From an uncultured Polaribacter sp. (GTDB taxonomy: Bacteria; Bacteroidota; Bacteroidia; Flavobacteriales; Flavobacteriaceae), in the NCBI RefSeq assembly GCF_947503875.1, contig NZ_CANNFH010000006.1, positions 144,773 through 208,772 on the forward strand: DNA of 64,000 nucleotides, written 5' to 3'. Below are positions 47,165 through 56,354 of the stretch, piece after piece. Under the pieces are notes generated by a model. That model saw nothing but the letters and a program-made list of their open reading frames with translations. It was not told where the DNA came from and ran no database searches. The position numbers and the translations under genes were made by a program. The first letter of the stretch is position 1. Each line of letters begins with the position of its first letter.

Positions 47165-49945
47165 ATGAGCATTTATACGGATTATCTTAAGCAAATAGAA
47201 GATAGAAAAGGTCAAGGACTTCACCCACAGCCAATTGATGGTGCAGAATTAACAAGCGCACTTATTGCACAAATAAAAGACGTAGATAATGAATACAGAG
47301 AAGGTTCTCTTCATTTTTTTATCTATAATGTTTTACCAGGTACTACAAGTGCTGCAGGTGTAAAAGCCAAGTTTTTAAAAGAAATTATTCTTGGAGAAGA
47401 AACAGTAAAAGAAATTACACCCGCTTTTGCTTTTGAACAATTATCGCACATGAAAGGTGGGCCTTCTATAAATGTTTTATTAGATTTAGCTTTAGGAAAT
47501 GATGCTGCCATTGCATCAGAAGCAGCTAAGGTGTTAAAAACTCAGGTTTTCTTATACGAAGCAGATATGGAGCGTTTAGAAACTGCATTAAATTCGGGAA
47601 GTGCTATTGCTAAAGAAATCATAGAAAGTTATGCGCAAGCAGAGTTTTTTACAAAATTACCAGAAATAGAAGAAGAAATAGAAATTGTAACTTTTGTTGC
47701 AGGTATTGGAGATATTTCTACAGATTTATTATCCCCAGGTGCAGATGCACATTCAAGATCAGATCGTGAATTACACGGACAATCTATGTTTGAGCACAAT
47801 AAAGAAATGCAACAAGAGTTATTGGCATTAAAAGAAAAGCATCCAAATAAAAGAGTGATGTTAATCGCAGACAAAGGAACAATGGGAGTTGGTTCTTCTA
47901 GAATGTCTGGGGTAAATAATGTTGCTTTATGGACAGGGATTCCTTCAAGTCCTTATGTACCATTTATTAATATAGCGCCAGTTATTGCTGGTACAAATGG
48001 AATTGCACCAATCTTTTTAACAACTGTTGGTGTAACTGGAGGTATTGGAATTGATTTAAAAAACTGGGTTAAGCAAAAAGATGCAAATGGTAACACAGTT
48101 GTAGATGAAGATGGTGAGGCAATTTTAAAAGAAGAATATTCTGTTGCAACAGGAACTGTTCTTACCATTAATACGAAGACAAAAAAATTATATAAAGGAG
48201 ACCAAGAGTTAAAAGATATTTCTACTGCCTTAACACCACCAAAAAAGGAGTTTATAAAAGCAGGAGGTTCTTATGCTGTTGTTTTTGGTAAAAAGTTACA
48301 AACTTTTGCTTGTAAAGTGTTAGGAATTGATGTTCCTCAAGTTTATGCAGCTGCAAAAGAAGTATCTATTGAAGGACAAGGTTTAACTGCTGTTGAAAAG
48401 ATTTTTAACAGAAATGCAGTAGGAACTACACCAGGAAAAACATTACATGCAGGTTCTAATGTTAGAGTAGAAGTAAATATTGTAGGTTCTCAAGATACTA
48501 CAGGATTAATGACTTCTCAAGAATTAGAGAATATGGCTGCAACAGTTATTTCTCCAATTGTAGATTGTGGTTACCAATCTGGTTGTCATACCGCTTCTGT
48601 TTGGGACGATAAATCTAAAGCTAACATACCAAGGTTAATGTCGTTTATGAATGATTTTGGATTGGTTACTGCACGTGACCCTAAAGGGAACTATCATGCA
48701 ATGACAGATGTAATTCATAAAGTATTAAATGACCTTGCTGTTGATGATTGGGATGTTATTATTGGTGGAGATTCTCATACACGTATGGCAAAAGGAGTTG
48801 CTTTTGGTGCAGATTCAGGTACAGTCGCTTTAGCTTTGGCCACAGGTGAAGCTACAATGCCAATTCCAGAATCAGTAAAAGTTACCTTTAAAGGAGAAAT
48901 GAAATCTTATATGGATTTCCGTGATGTAGTGCATGCTACACAACAACAAATGTTGAATCAGTTTGATGGCGAAAATGTTTTTCAAGGAAAAATTATTGAA
49001 GTACATATTGGTACTCTAACTTCAGATCAGGCGTTTACTTTTACAGATTGGACAGCAGAAATGAAAGCGAAAGCATCTATCTGTATTTCTGAAGATGAAA
49101 CTTTAATTGAATCATTAGAAATTTCAAGAGATCGTATTCAGATTATGATCGATAAAGGAATGGATAATCCTAAGCAAGACTTAAAAGGTTTAGTAGATAA
49201 AGCAAATACACGTATCATTGAAATTAAAACAGGAACTAAATCTGCTTTAAAGCCAGATGCAGACGCTAAATATTATGCAGATGTAATTATTGATTTAGAT
49301 CAAATTGTTGAACCAATGATTGCAGATCCAGATGTAAATAATGAAGATGTTTCTAAGCGTTACACGCATGATAACATTCAACCTTTATCTTTTTACGGTG
49401 GAACTAAAAAAGTAGATTTAGGTTTTATTGGTTCTTGTATGATTCATAAAGGAGACATGCAAATTTTAGCACAAATGCTAAAAAATATTGAAAAGCAACA
49501 AGGTAAAGTAGTATTTAACGCACCTTTAGTAGTGGCACCACCAACTTACAATATTGTTGATGAATTAAAAGCAGAAGGAGACTGGGAAGTTTTACAAAAA
49601 TATTCAGGTTTTGAGTTTGATGATAGTGCACCAAAAGGTTTGGCAAGAACTAAATATGAAAACATGTTGTATTTAGAACGTCCTGGATGTAACTTATGTA
49701 TGGGTAATCAAGAAAAAGCAGAACCAGGAGATACAGTAATGGCAACTTCTACACGTTTATTTCAAGGAAGAGTGGTAAGAGATACAGGAGAGAAAAAAGG
49801 AGAATCATTATTGTCATCAACACCAGTTGTAGTGTTATCCTCTATTTTGGGTAGAACACCAACTATGGCAGAATATGAAGCTGCTGTTGAAGGTATTGTG
49901 TTAACTAAATTTAAGCCTTCTAACAAGAATTTGGTAGTAGCATAA
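47165..49945 (+). CDS. acnB: Bifunctional aconitate hydratase B / 2-methylisocitrate dehydratase
   Basis: Isomerises citrate to isocitrate in the TCA cycle using a [4Fe-4S] cluster. The AcnB architecture is recognisable: an N-terminal HEAT-like domain (about 1-160), the swivel domain (MLIADKGTMGVGSSRMSG), then the cluster domains with GGDSHTRM, IGSCMIHKGD (first Cys) and GCNLCMGNQEKAE (second and third Cys). At 926 residues it is longer than the 865 of E. coli, which is usual in Bacteroidota. All cluster ligands are present. A second aconitase gene follows but is broken, leaving AcnB as the main enzyme. Confidence 0.95.
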   Translation: MSIYTDYLKQIEDRKGQGLHPQPIDGAELTSALIAQIKDVDNEYREGSLHFFIYNVLPGTTSAAGVKAKFLKEIILGEETVKEITPAFAFEQLSHMKGGPSINVLLDLALGNDAAIASEAAKVLKTQVFLYEADMERLETALNSGSAIAKEIIESYAQAEFFTKLPEIEEEIEIVTFVAGIGDISTDLLSPGADAHSRSDRELHGQSMFEHNKEMQQELLALKEKHPNKRVMLIADKGTMGVGSSRMSGVNNVALWTGIPSSPYVPFINIAPVIAGTNGIAPIFLTTVGVTGGIGIDLKNWVKQKDANGNTVVDEDGEAILKEEYSVATGTVLTINTKTKKLYKGDQELKDISTALTPPKKEFIKAGGSYAVVFGKKLQTFACKVLGIDVPQVYAAAKEVSIEGQGLTAVEKIFNRNAVGTTPGKTLHAGSNVRVEVNIVGSQDTTGLMTSQELENMAATVISPIVDCGYQSGCHTASVWDDKSKANIPRLMSFMNDFGLVTARDPKGNYHAMTDVIHKVLNDLAVDDWDVIIGGDSHTRMAKGVAFGADSGTVALALATGEATMPIPESVKVTFKGEMKSYMDFRDVVHATQQQMLNQFDGENVFQGKIIEVHIGTLTSDQAFTFTDWTAEMKAKASICISEDETLIESLEISRDRIQIMIDKGMDNPKQDLKGLVDKANTRIIEIKTGTKSALKPDADAKYYADVIIDLDQIVEPMIADPDVNNEDVSKRYTHDNIQPLSFYGGTKKVDLGFIGSCMIHKGDMQILAQMLKNIEKQQGKVVFNAPLVVAPPTYNIVDELKAEGDWEVLQKYSGFEFDDSAPKGLARTKYENMLYLERPGCNLCMGNQEKAEPGDTVMATSTRLFQGRVVRDTGEKKGESLLSSTPVVVLSSILGRTPTMAEYEAAVEGIVLTKFKPSNKNLVVA

Positions 49946-49968
49946 ATAAAATATAATAATATGTGAAT

Positions 49969-49998
49969 AAGCCTGAGTCTAGTACTCAGGCTTTTTTT
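49969..49998 (+). terminator. Terminator of acnB
   Basis: AAGCCTGAGT and ACTCAGGCTT form a stem around CTAGT with seven T residues following. Confidence 0.9.
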
Positions 49999-50121
49999 GT
50001 GAAATACTTCTTGTTGTATTTTTAATCTTAGTTTTAGAGACAAAAAAGTCTATTAAGGTAAAAAAGTTTTTAAATCAATAATAATTATTTAAATTAGAGG
50101 TGAATAATTAAAATAATTGAT

Positions 50122-52389
50122 ATGGCTTTCGATATTGATATGATAAAAAAAGTGTATGCAAACGTTTCAAAACGAGTTGATACTGCACGTGAAATTACAG
50201 GTAAACCATTAACATTAGCAGAAAAAATTTTGTATGCCCATCTTTGGGAAGGAAAACCCAAGAAGAATTTTGTTAGAGGTAAAGATTATGTAGATTTTGC
50301 GCCAGATAGAATAGCTTTACAAGACGCAACTGCACAAATGGCATTGTTGCAATTTATGCAAGCAGGTAAAGATAAAGTGGCAGTACCAACAACAACGCAT
50401 TGTGATCATTTAATTCAAGCAAAAAATGGTGCAAGTTCAGATTTACAATCGGCTTTAAATACAAGTAACGAAGTTTTTAATTTCTTAGAATCTGTTTCTA
50501 ATAAATATGGTTTAGGATTTTGGAAACCAGGAGCAGGAATTATTCATCAGGTAGTTTTAGAAAATTATGCATTTCCTGGCGGAATGATGATTGGTACAGA
50601 TTCTCACACCGTAAATGCTGGTGGTTTAGGAATGGTGGCAATTGGAGTAGGTGGTGCAGATGCTGTAGATGTTATGGCAGGTATGGCTTGGGAATTGAAA
50701 TTTCCAAAGTTGATTGGTGTTAAATTAACAGGAAAACTTTCTGGTTGGACAGCGCCAAAAGATGTTATTTTAAAAGTTGCAGATATTTTAACTGTAAAAG
50801 GAGGAACAGGTGCTATTGTAGAGTATTTTGGACCAGGAGCAATTGCTATGTCTTGCACAGGAAAAGGAACCATTTGTAATATGGGAGCAGAAATAGGTGC
50901 CACTACTTCTACCTTTGGTTATGACGATTCTATGGAGCGTTATTTAAGAGCTACAGACAGAAGTGATGTTGCAGATGCAGCCAATAAGGTAAAAGATTAT
51001 TTAACAGGAGATGCAGAAGTATATGCAAATCCAGAAAAATATTTTGATCAAGTAATAGAAATTAATTTATCAGAATTAAGTCCGTTATTAAATGGACCTT
51101 TTACGCCAGATTTGTCTACAAAAGCGGGTTCAGATATGACTGCCATTGCAAATAAAAATGATTGGCCTTTACAAGTTGAATGGGGTCTAATAGGTTCTTG
51201 TACAAACTCTTCTTACGAAGATTTATCTAGAGCCTCTTCAGTGGCACAACAAGCCATAGATAAAGGACTTGGTATTAAAGCAGAATTTGGAATAAATCCA
51301 GGTTCTGAAAAAGTAAGATACACAGCAGAAAGAGATGGTATTTTAGACATTTTTGAAAAATTAGATGCAACTATTTTTACCAATGCTTGTGGTCCTTGTA
51401 TTGGTCAATGGGCAAGATATTCAGATCCTGCAAACGCACCAAAAAACTCAATTATACATTCTTTTAATAGAAATTTTGCTAAAAGAGCAGATGGTAATCC
51501 AAATACACACGCCTTTGTAGCATCACCAGAAATGGTTGCAGCGGTAACTATTGCAGGTCGTTTAGATTTTAACCCCATTACAGATAAATTAATTAACCAA
51601 GATGGGGAAGAAGTAATGTTAGATGAACCTACAGGTTGGGAATTACCACCAAAAGGTTTTGAAGTAAAAGATGATGGTTATTTAGCACCAGAAAAAGATG
51701 GTAGTCATGTGCAAGTAGCCGTTAAAGAAGATTCTGAAAGATTACAATTATTAACCCCTTTTACGCCATTAGGAAATGAATTAAAGGGATTAAAATTACT
51801 AATAAAGGCAGATGGAAAATGTACTACAGACCATATTTCTATGGCAGGACCTTGGTTGCGTTTTAGAGGTCATTTAGATAATATTGCAAATAATACCTTA
51901 ATAGGTGCTGTTAACGCTTTTAATCAAAAAACAAACTTTGTTAAAAATCAATTAACTGGAGATTACGATGCTGTGCCTGCAACACAAAGAGCGTATAAAA
52001 AAGAAGGAATTAAAACCATAGTTGTTGGAGATCATAACTATGGAGAAGGTTCTTCTAGAGAGCACGCTGCAATGCAGCCTAGGCATTTAGGTGTTGCTGC
52101 TGTAATTGTAAAATCTTTTGCAAGAATTCATGAAACAAACCTTAAAAAACAAGGAATGTTAGGATTAACTTTTGCAAATGAAGCAGATTATGACTTAATA
52201 CAAGAAGACGATACGTTTAACTTTTTGGATTTAAATTAATTTGCCCAAGATAAACAATTAACTTTAGAAGTAATTCATGCAGATGGCAGCACAGATGCTA
52301 TTCAACTGAATCATACGTATAATGAGGCACAAATAAATTGGTATTATGAAGGTTCTGCCTTAAATTTAATAAAAAAACAGAACGCTTAA
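50122..52389 (+). pseudogene. Aconitate hydratase (AcnA/mitochondrial type) with a premature stop near the end
   Basis: The first 705 codons encode a full aconitase core: [29 protein letters not shown] and [15 protein letters not shown], with the cluster cysteines and [20 protein letters not shown] at 52237-52239 then interrupts a frame that continues with FAQDKQLTLEVIHADGSTD ... NHTYNEAQINWYYEGSALNLIKKQNA to a natural stop at 52389. The restored length is 755. The family ends just like this, so about 50 C-terminal residues are lost by one change (probably GAA to TAA). It may be unstable or partly active. AcnB directly upstream would compensate. Confidence 0.93.
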
Positions 52390-52414
52390 TTTTATAATTA
52401 ACTAAAGATTATTA

Positions 52415-52445
52415 AAACTCCTGAAGAAATTCAGGAGTTTTTTTG
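52415..52445 (+). terminator. Terminator of the second aconitase gene
   Basis: AAACTCCTGAA and TTCAGGAGTTT form a hairpin with a T run (seven T), 26 bases beyond the original stop codon. Confidence 0.9.
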
Positions 52446-52496
52446 TAAGTAAAAATTATTAGTTTAGACTATACAGGTATCAAATTAAATTATAAA

Positions 52497-53168
52497 ATGA
52501 AAAATATCTGGTTCTTCGATAATGTAAACTTATTCAATTTGCTTTGTCCACATAAATTTAAAGAATACCAAAAATGCCACACTTTTGATGTTTACAAAAA
52601 AAGCGATTACGTTTATTTTGCAGAGGATGCAGCAAATAAGGTTTTTTTAATTCAGAAAGGAAAAGTAAAAATTGGTTACTATACAGAGGAAGGAGAAGAA
52701 GTAGTAAATGCAATACTTACCAAAGGCGAATTATTTGGAGAGAAAGCAATTTTAGGTGAAGAAAAGAGAAATGAGTTTGCACAATCTTTAGATAATTCCA
52801 CTTCTATTTGTCCTATAGGTATTGAAACGATGCATGATTTAATGCGAGACAACAGAACCTTCAGCTTAAAAATATATAAATTTTTAGGATTACGTTTTAA
52901 AAAGTTAGAACGCAGATTACAACTTATTTTGTTTAAGGACACCAAAACACGTTTTTTAGAATTTACCAAAGAGTTGTGCGAGGAATATGGGTATGATTGC
53001 GAAAAAACTGGCGATAAAATAATTGTTCATCCTTACACTCAAAAAGATATTGCTTCTTTAATAGGGACTTCTAGATCTAACTTAAATGTACTTATGAATG
53101 AGTTAAAGGAAGCAAGTATCATCAATTTTAATAGAAAAGAATTAAGAATTTTACAAGAAATAGCCTAA
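52497..53168 (+). CDS. Crp/Fnr family transcription regulator
   Basis: A 223-residue regulator. The cyclic-nucleotide-binding-like barrel (about 30-130: YVYFAEDAANKVFLIQKGKVKIGYYTEEGEEVV, LTKGELFGEKAI) is followed by a dimer helix and a winged helix-turn-helix (YTQKDIASLIGTSRSNLNVLMNELKEASII). No iron-sulphur cysteine set typical of Fnr is present at the N-terminus; cysteines at 17 and 27 are isolated. The effector is unknown. The downstream lipoprotein gene is preceded by a 16-base palindrome likely to be its operator. Confidence 0.87.
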   Translation: MKNIWFFDNVNLFNLLCPHKFKEYQKCHTFDVYKKSDYVYFAEDAANKVFLIQKGKVKIGYYTEEGEEVVNAILTKGELFGEKAILGEEKRNEFAQSLDNSTSICPIGIETMHDLMRDNRTFSLKIYKFLGLRFKKLERRLQLILFKDTKTRFLEFTKELCEEYGYDCEKTGDKIIVHPYTQKDIASLIGTSRSNLNVLMNELKEASIINFNRKELRILQEIA

Positions 53169-53169
53169 G

Positions 53170-53185
53170 TGTTCGCTAGCGAACA
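53170..53185. promoter_or_regulatory. Palindromic operator candidate
   Basis: TGTTCGCTAGCGAACA is a perfect 16-base palindrome two bases after the regulator's stop and about 22 bases before the -7 box of the next gene, where an activator or repressor would bind. The position suggests the Crp/Fnr protein as ligand. It is not followed by a T run, so it is not a terminator. Confidence 0.6.
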
Positions 53186-53206
53186 TTTAAAGACAATCTT
53201 AACGTT

Positions 53207-53214
53207 TAATTTTG
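53207..53214 (+). promoter_or_regulatory. TAnnTTTG -7 box of the lipoprotein gene
   Basis: TAATTTTG lies 35 bases before the ATG at 53250. Confidence 0.65.
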
Positions 53215-53249
53215 TCACCAACAACAATTAATTATAAATAGTAAATAAA

Positions 53250-54140
53250 ATGAAAAAAGTATTAAATTTAGCAATAGTATTCGCTTTAACAGCATTTTTT
53301 GTGGCGTGTAGCGATAATGAAGAAAATGAACCTACAACAGGTAACTTAACTGTAGATTTTACTGGCTTAGAAGCTTTAGGACCAGATTTTGTATATGAAG
53401 GTTGGTTAATAGTGAATGGAACGCCAGTAAGCACAGGAACTTTTACTAGTGTAAACTTCCCGCAAACTTACACCGTAGACAGTAATGATTTACAAACAGC
53501 CACTACATTTGTTTTATCTATAGAACCAGCAATAGATCCAGATCCTGCACCTGCAGCAACAAAAGTTTTAGCTGGGGATTTCTCTGGAAACACTGCAAAT
53601 GTATGGGTTGCACCTGTAACATCAGATGCTAATGATTTTACAAACATATCTGGACAATTTTTCTTAAGAACACCAACGGATGAAATGGCTGGTTCTGGAA
53701 ATAATGGTAATGATGCATATGGAATTTGGTTTGGAACTCCGGGAGCGCCACCAACTGTAGGCTTAAGTTTACCAACATTAGCTCCAGGATGGCAATATGA
53801 AGGTTGGGTTGTTGTAGATGGAGTTGGTCCAATTTCTACAGGAACATTTACAGGACTTGCAGAAAGAGATGATACTAATGGTTTTAGTGGAACTCAAAGT
53901 AATGCAGGACCACCAATTCCTGGAGAAGATTTTTTCTTAAATGCCCCAACAGGTTTTACATTCCCTTTAGATGTTAGAGGAAGAACAGCAGTTATTAGTA
54001 TAGAGCCTTCTCCAGATGATTCTCCTGCACCTTTTGCAATGAAGCCATTACTAGGTGCTGCAGGAAATGAAACTGCACCAGCAACACATACTCTAAATCA
54101 AAATTTAGCTACATTACCAACAGGAACTGTAAGAAGATAA
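53250..54140 (+). CDS. Lipoprotein with two RskA-like domains
   Basis: A 296-residue lipoprotein (signal VLNLAIVFALTAFFVAC, C20). The mature protein is an internal duplication: repeat one, about residues 44-110 (FVYEGWLIVNGTPVSTGTF ... TTFVLSIEPAIDPDPAPAATKVLAGDF), and repeat two, about 180-275 (WQYEGWVVVDGVGPISTGTF ... TAVISIEPSPDDSPAPFAMKPLLG). The motif W-V-x2-G-x2-S-TGTF ... SIEP ... P resembles the C-terminal extracytoplasmic domain of anti-sigma-K factors (RskA), but there is no sigma-binding domain or transmembrane anchor. It probably faces the periplasm or cell surface. It is controlled from a promoter with a palindromic operator. Confidence 0.72.
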   Translation: MKKVLNLAIVFALTAFFVACSDNEENEPTTGNLTVDFTGLEALGPDFVYEGWLIVNGTPVSTGTFTSVNFPQTYTVDSNDLQTATTFVLSIEPAIDPDPAPAATKVLAGDFSGNTANVWVAPVTSDANDFTNISGQFFLRTPTDEMAGSGNNGNDAYGIWFGTPGAPPTVGLSLPTLAPGWQYEGWVVVDGVGPISTGTFTGLAERDDTNGFSGTQSNAGPPIPGEDFFLNAPTGFTFPLDVRGRTAVISIEPSPDDSPAPFAMKPLLGAAGNETAPATHTLNQNLATLPTGTVRR

Positions 54141-54168
54141 TTTTTATTTAATAGTTCTTCAAAAAAAA

Positions 54169-54199
54169 TACAAGCAATTAATTGCTTGTATTTTTTTTT
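54169..54199 (+). terminator. Terminator after the RskA-like lipoprotein gene
   Basis: TACAAGCAATT and AATTGCTTGTA are perfectly complementary and followed by nine T residues. The remainder of the 54141-54415 gap shows no gene. Confidence 0.9.
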
Positions 54200-54415
54200 G
54201 AAGTATTATTTGTAATACTACTAACTCTTTTAAAAGTAATTATTTAGATATTATATATCATTTTCAATTTGTAGAGAAATCTTGGTTTAATTTCACATGA
54301 AATTTTTTGATTCTACTATGTTTCAATTAAAAAGACATCTATTTGGAGCTACTATTTTATGAACAAATCTGATTATAAATTACTAGTAAAGCAGCTTCTT
54401 TATTATAGATTTCTG

Positions 54416-56215
54416 TTAACTTCTTTCTCTTCGTTTTCTGCCAAAACCTCCAGATTTCCTGTCTCCACCGCCAGAAGAACGTCTTTCAGAACTCCTGTTA
54501 GAATCTTTAGATCTTCTAGAAGAACCTTCTGCACTTCTACGTCTTCCAAATCCGCCATCTTTTTTACCAAAAGGTTTCTTTCCTCCACGTCTTCCACCTC
54601 CAGAACGTTCTTTCTTGGTAATTTCAACATTTACAGATCTCCCATCAAAATCAGGTTGATTTTCTGCAAAAGCTTCTAAAGTTTTGTCTTCAAAATTTTT
54701 ATCTATTTCGAAAAATGAAAAAGTGTCTAAGATGTCTATTGCACCAATTTCAATTTTATCGCCAATATTTTGTTCGTTAATTAAACCAATTAACTTACCA
54801 GGGTTTAGGCTATCTTTTCTACCAATATTAATAAAAAAGCGCGTCATGTTTTCGTTAGTAGATCTAGCTCTAGAATTATCTCTAGAAGATAAATCGTTTA
54901 AATCTTTTGAGTTTTCATAATATGCTAACATACTATTAAACTCTAAAGAAACAAACTTTTGAATTAGTTCTTCTCTATCTAAATCTTCTAATTTAGTATA
55001 TATATTTGGTAAAAATTCTTCAATTTCAGAACTGTTAACTTCTGTAGCCTTTACTTTATCTATTAAATGCATTAACTGATTCTCAACAATTTCTTTACCT
55101 GTTGGCACTTTAGTTTCTACAAATTTCTTTTTAATAATTCTTTCTATAGATCTAAGTTTTCCTTTTTCTTTACCGTTTACTAAGACAATAGAAATACCTT
55201 TATTACCAGCTCTACCAGTTCTACCACTTCTATGTGTATAGTTCTCTATTTGATCTGGTAATTTATGGTTTAAAACATGTGTTAATTCTGTAACATCTAA
55301 ACCTCTTGCAGCAACATCTGTAGCTACTAAAATTTGAATGGTTTTCTTACGGAATTTACCCATTACAGAATCTCTTTGACCTTGAGATAAATCTCCATGT
55401 AAAGCATCTGCACTATACCCATCTTTTATTAAATTATCTGCAACTTCTTGTGTTTCTCTTCTTGTTCTACAGAAAATAATTGCATATATGTTTGGGTTTA
55501 AATCTGCAATTCTTTTAAGTGCAGGGTAACGTGTTCTTTCTGTAACAGCATAATACTCGTGACTTACATTATCTGAACCTTGGTTTTTTTCACCAGAAGT
55601 AACTTCTACTGGTTTGGTCATATAATTTCTGGCAATAGCCTCAACTTCTCTAGGAAAAGTAGCAGAAAAAAGTAACGTTTGTTTGGTTTCTGGCGTAGCT
55701 TCTAAAACCTTATCTAGTTCTTCTTTAAAGCCCATGTTTAGCATTTCATCAGCTTCATCTAAAACCAACCACTGCACATTACCTAACTTTAATGCTCTTC
55801 TATTTATAAGATCTACTGTTCTACCAGGAGTTCCTACCACTATTTGAGATCCTCTTTTTAAAGATCTAATTTGTGTATCCATATTAGCACCACCATAAAC
55901 GGTAGTTACTTTTACATTTTTTAAATATTTGCAAAAGTCTTCTATATTTTTACCAATTTGTACGGCTAATTCTCTTGTTGGAGATAGTATAATTGCTTGC
56001 ACATTAGAATTACTTTCATCTAAAAGTTCTAATATTGGCAAACTAAATGCTGCTGTTTTTCCTGTACCTGTTTGTGCAAAAGCCTTTAAATCGTCTGTAG
56101 AAGATATTATTTGTGGAATTGCTTTTTCTTGTATAACAGTTGGTTTTTCGTAACCTAAATCTGTTAATGCTTTGTTTATAGGCTCTTTTAGGCCTAATTC
56201 TAAAAATGTTGACAT
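54416..56215 (-). CDS. DEAD-box RNA helicase (DeaD/CsdA-like)
   Basis: An RNA helicase acting in ribosome assembly or RNA decay, often in the cold. Motifs in order: Q motif (EKPTVIQEKAIPQI), AQTGTGKTAAF, PTRELAVQ, TPGR, DEAD, SAT (about residues 20-210), then ARGLDV and HRSGRTGRAG (second RecA domain). A DeaD-type C-terminal domain with RNA-binding region follows (VNVEITKKERSG near 545), then an Arg/Gly/Ser-rich tail (about 55 residues) as in cold-shock helicases. At 599 residues it fits. It is followed by a convergent lipoprotein gene. Confidence 0.92.
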   Translation of the reverse strand: MSTFLELGLKEPINKALTDLGYEKPTVIQEKAIPQIISSTDDLKAFAQTGTGKTAAFSLPILELLDESNSNVQAIILSPTRELAVQIGKNIEDFCKYLKNVKVTTVYGGANMDTQIRSLKRGSQIVVGTPGRTVDLINRRALKLGNVQWLVLDEADEMLNMGFKEELDKVLEATPETKQTLLFSATFPREVEAIARNYMTKPVEVTSGEKNQGSDNVSHEYYAVTERTRYPALKRIADLNPNIYAIIFCRTRRETQEVADNLIKDGYSADALHGDLSQGQRDSVMGKFRKKTIQILVATDVAARGLDVTELTHVLNHKLPDQIENYTHRSGRTGRAGNKGISIVLVNGKEKGKLRSIERIIKKKFVETKVPTGKEIVENQLMHLIDKVKATEVNSSEIEEFLPNIYTKLEDLDREELIQKFVSLEFNSMLAYYENSKDLNDLSSRDNSRARSTNENMTRFFINIGRKDSLNPGKLIGLINEQNIGDKIEIGAIDILDTFSFFEIDKNFEDKTLEAFAENQPDFDGRSVNVEITKKERSGGGRRGGKKPFGKKDGGFGRRRSAEGSSRRSKDSNRSSERRSSGGGDRKSGGFGRKRRERS

Positions 56216-56354
56216 TACTGTGTTTTTGTAGATTCACAGAACGCCCACCTGCAAACCTTGTTAATAAATTTCGACTTGGTTTTGTTTTAAAATACTCAAA
56301 ATTAAAACCGTGCAAAGTTACAGTAAATTATAAACATAGCAAGTTTTGTGCTAT

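Noticed and set aside
50520..50723. Cys/Trp/Arg-rich frame inside the second aconitase gene
   Set aside because: A shadow in another frame of conserved Gly-rich aconitase codons.
20194..52239. Alternative genetic code or selenocysteine as explanation for the in-frame stops in tex and acn
   Set aside because: One stop is TGA and the other TAA, both codons end many normal genes here, and neither position is a cysteine or selenocysteine in the families.
54359..54920. Ser/Arg/Phe-rich frame (plus) at the helicase 3' end
   Set aside because: It is the complement of the Arg/Gly/Ser tail codons of the DEAD-box helicase.
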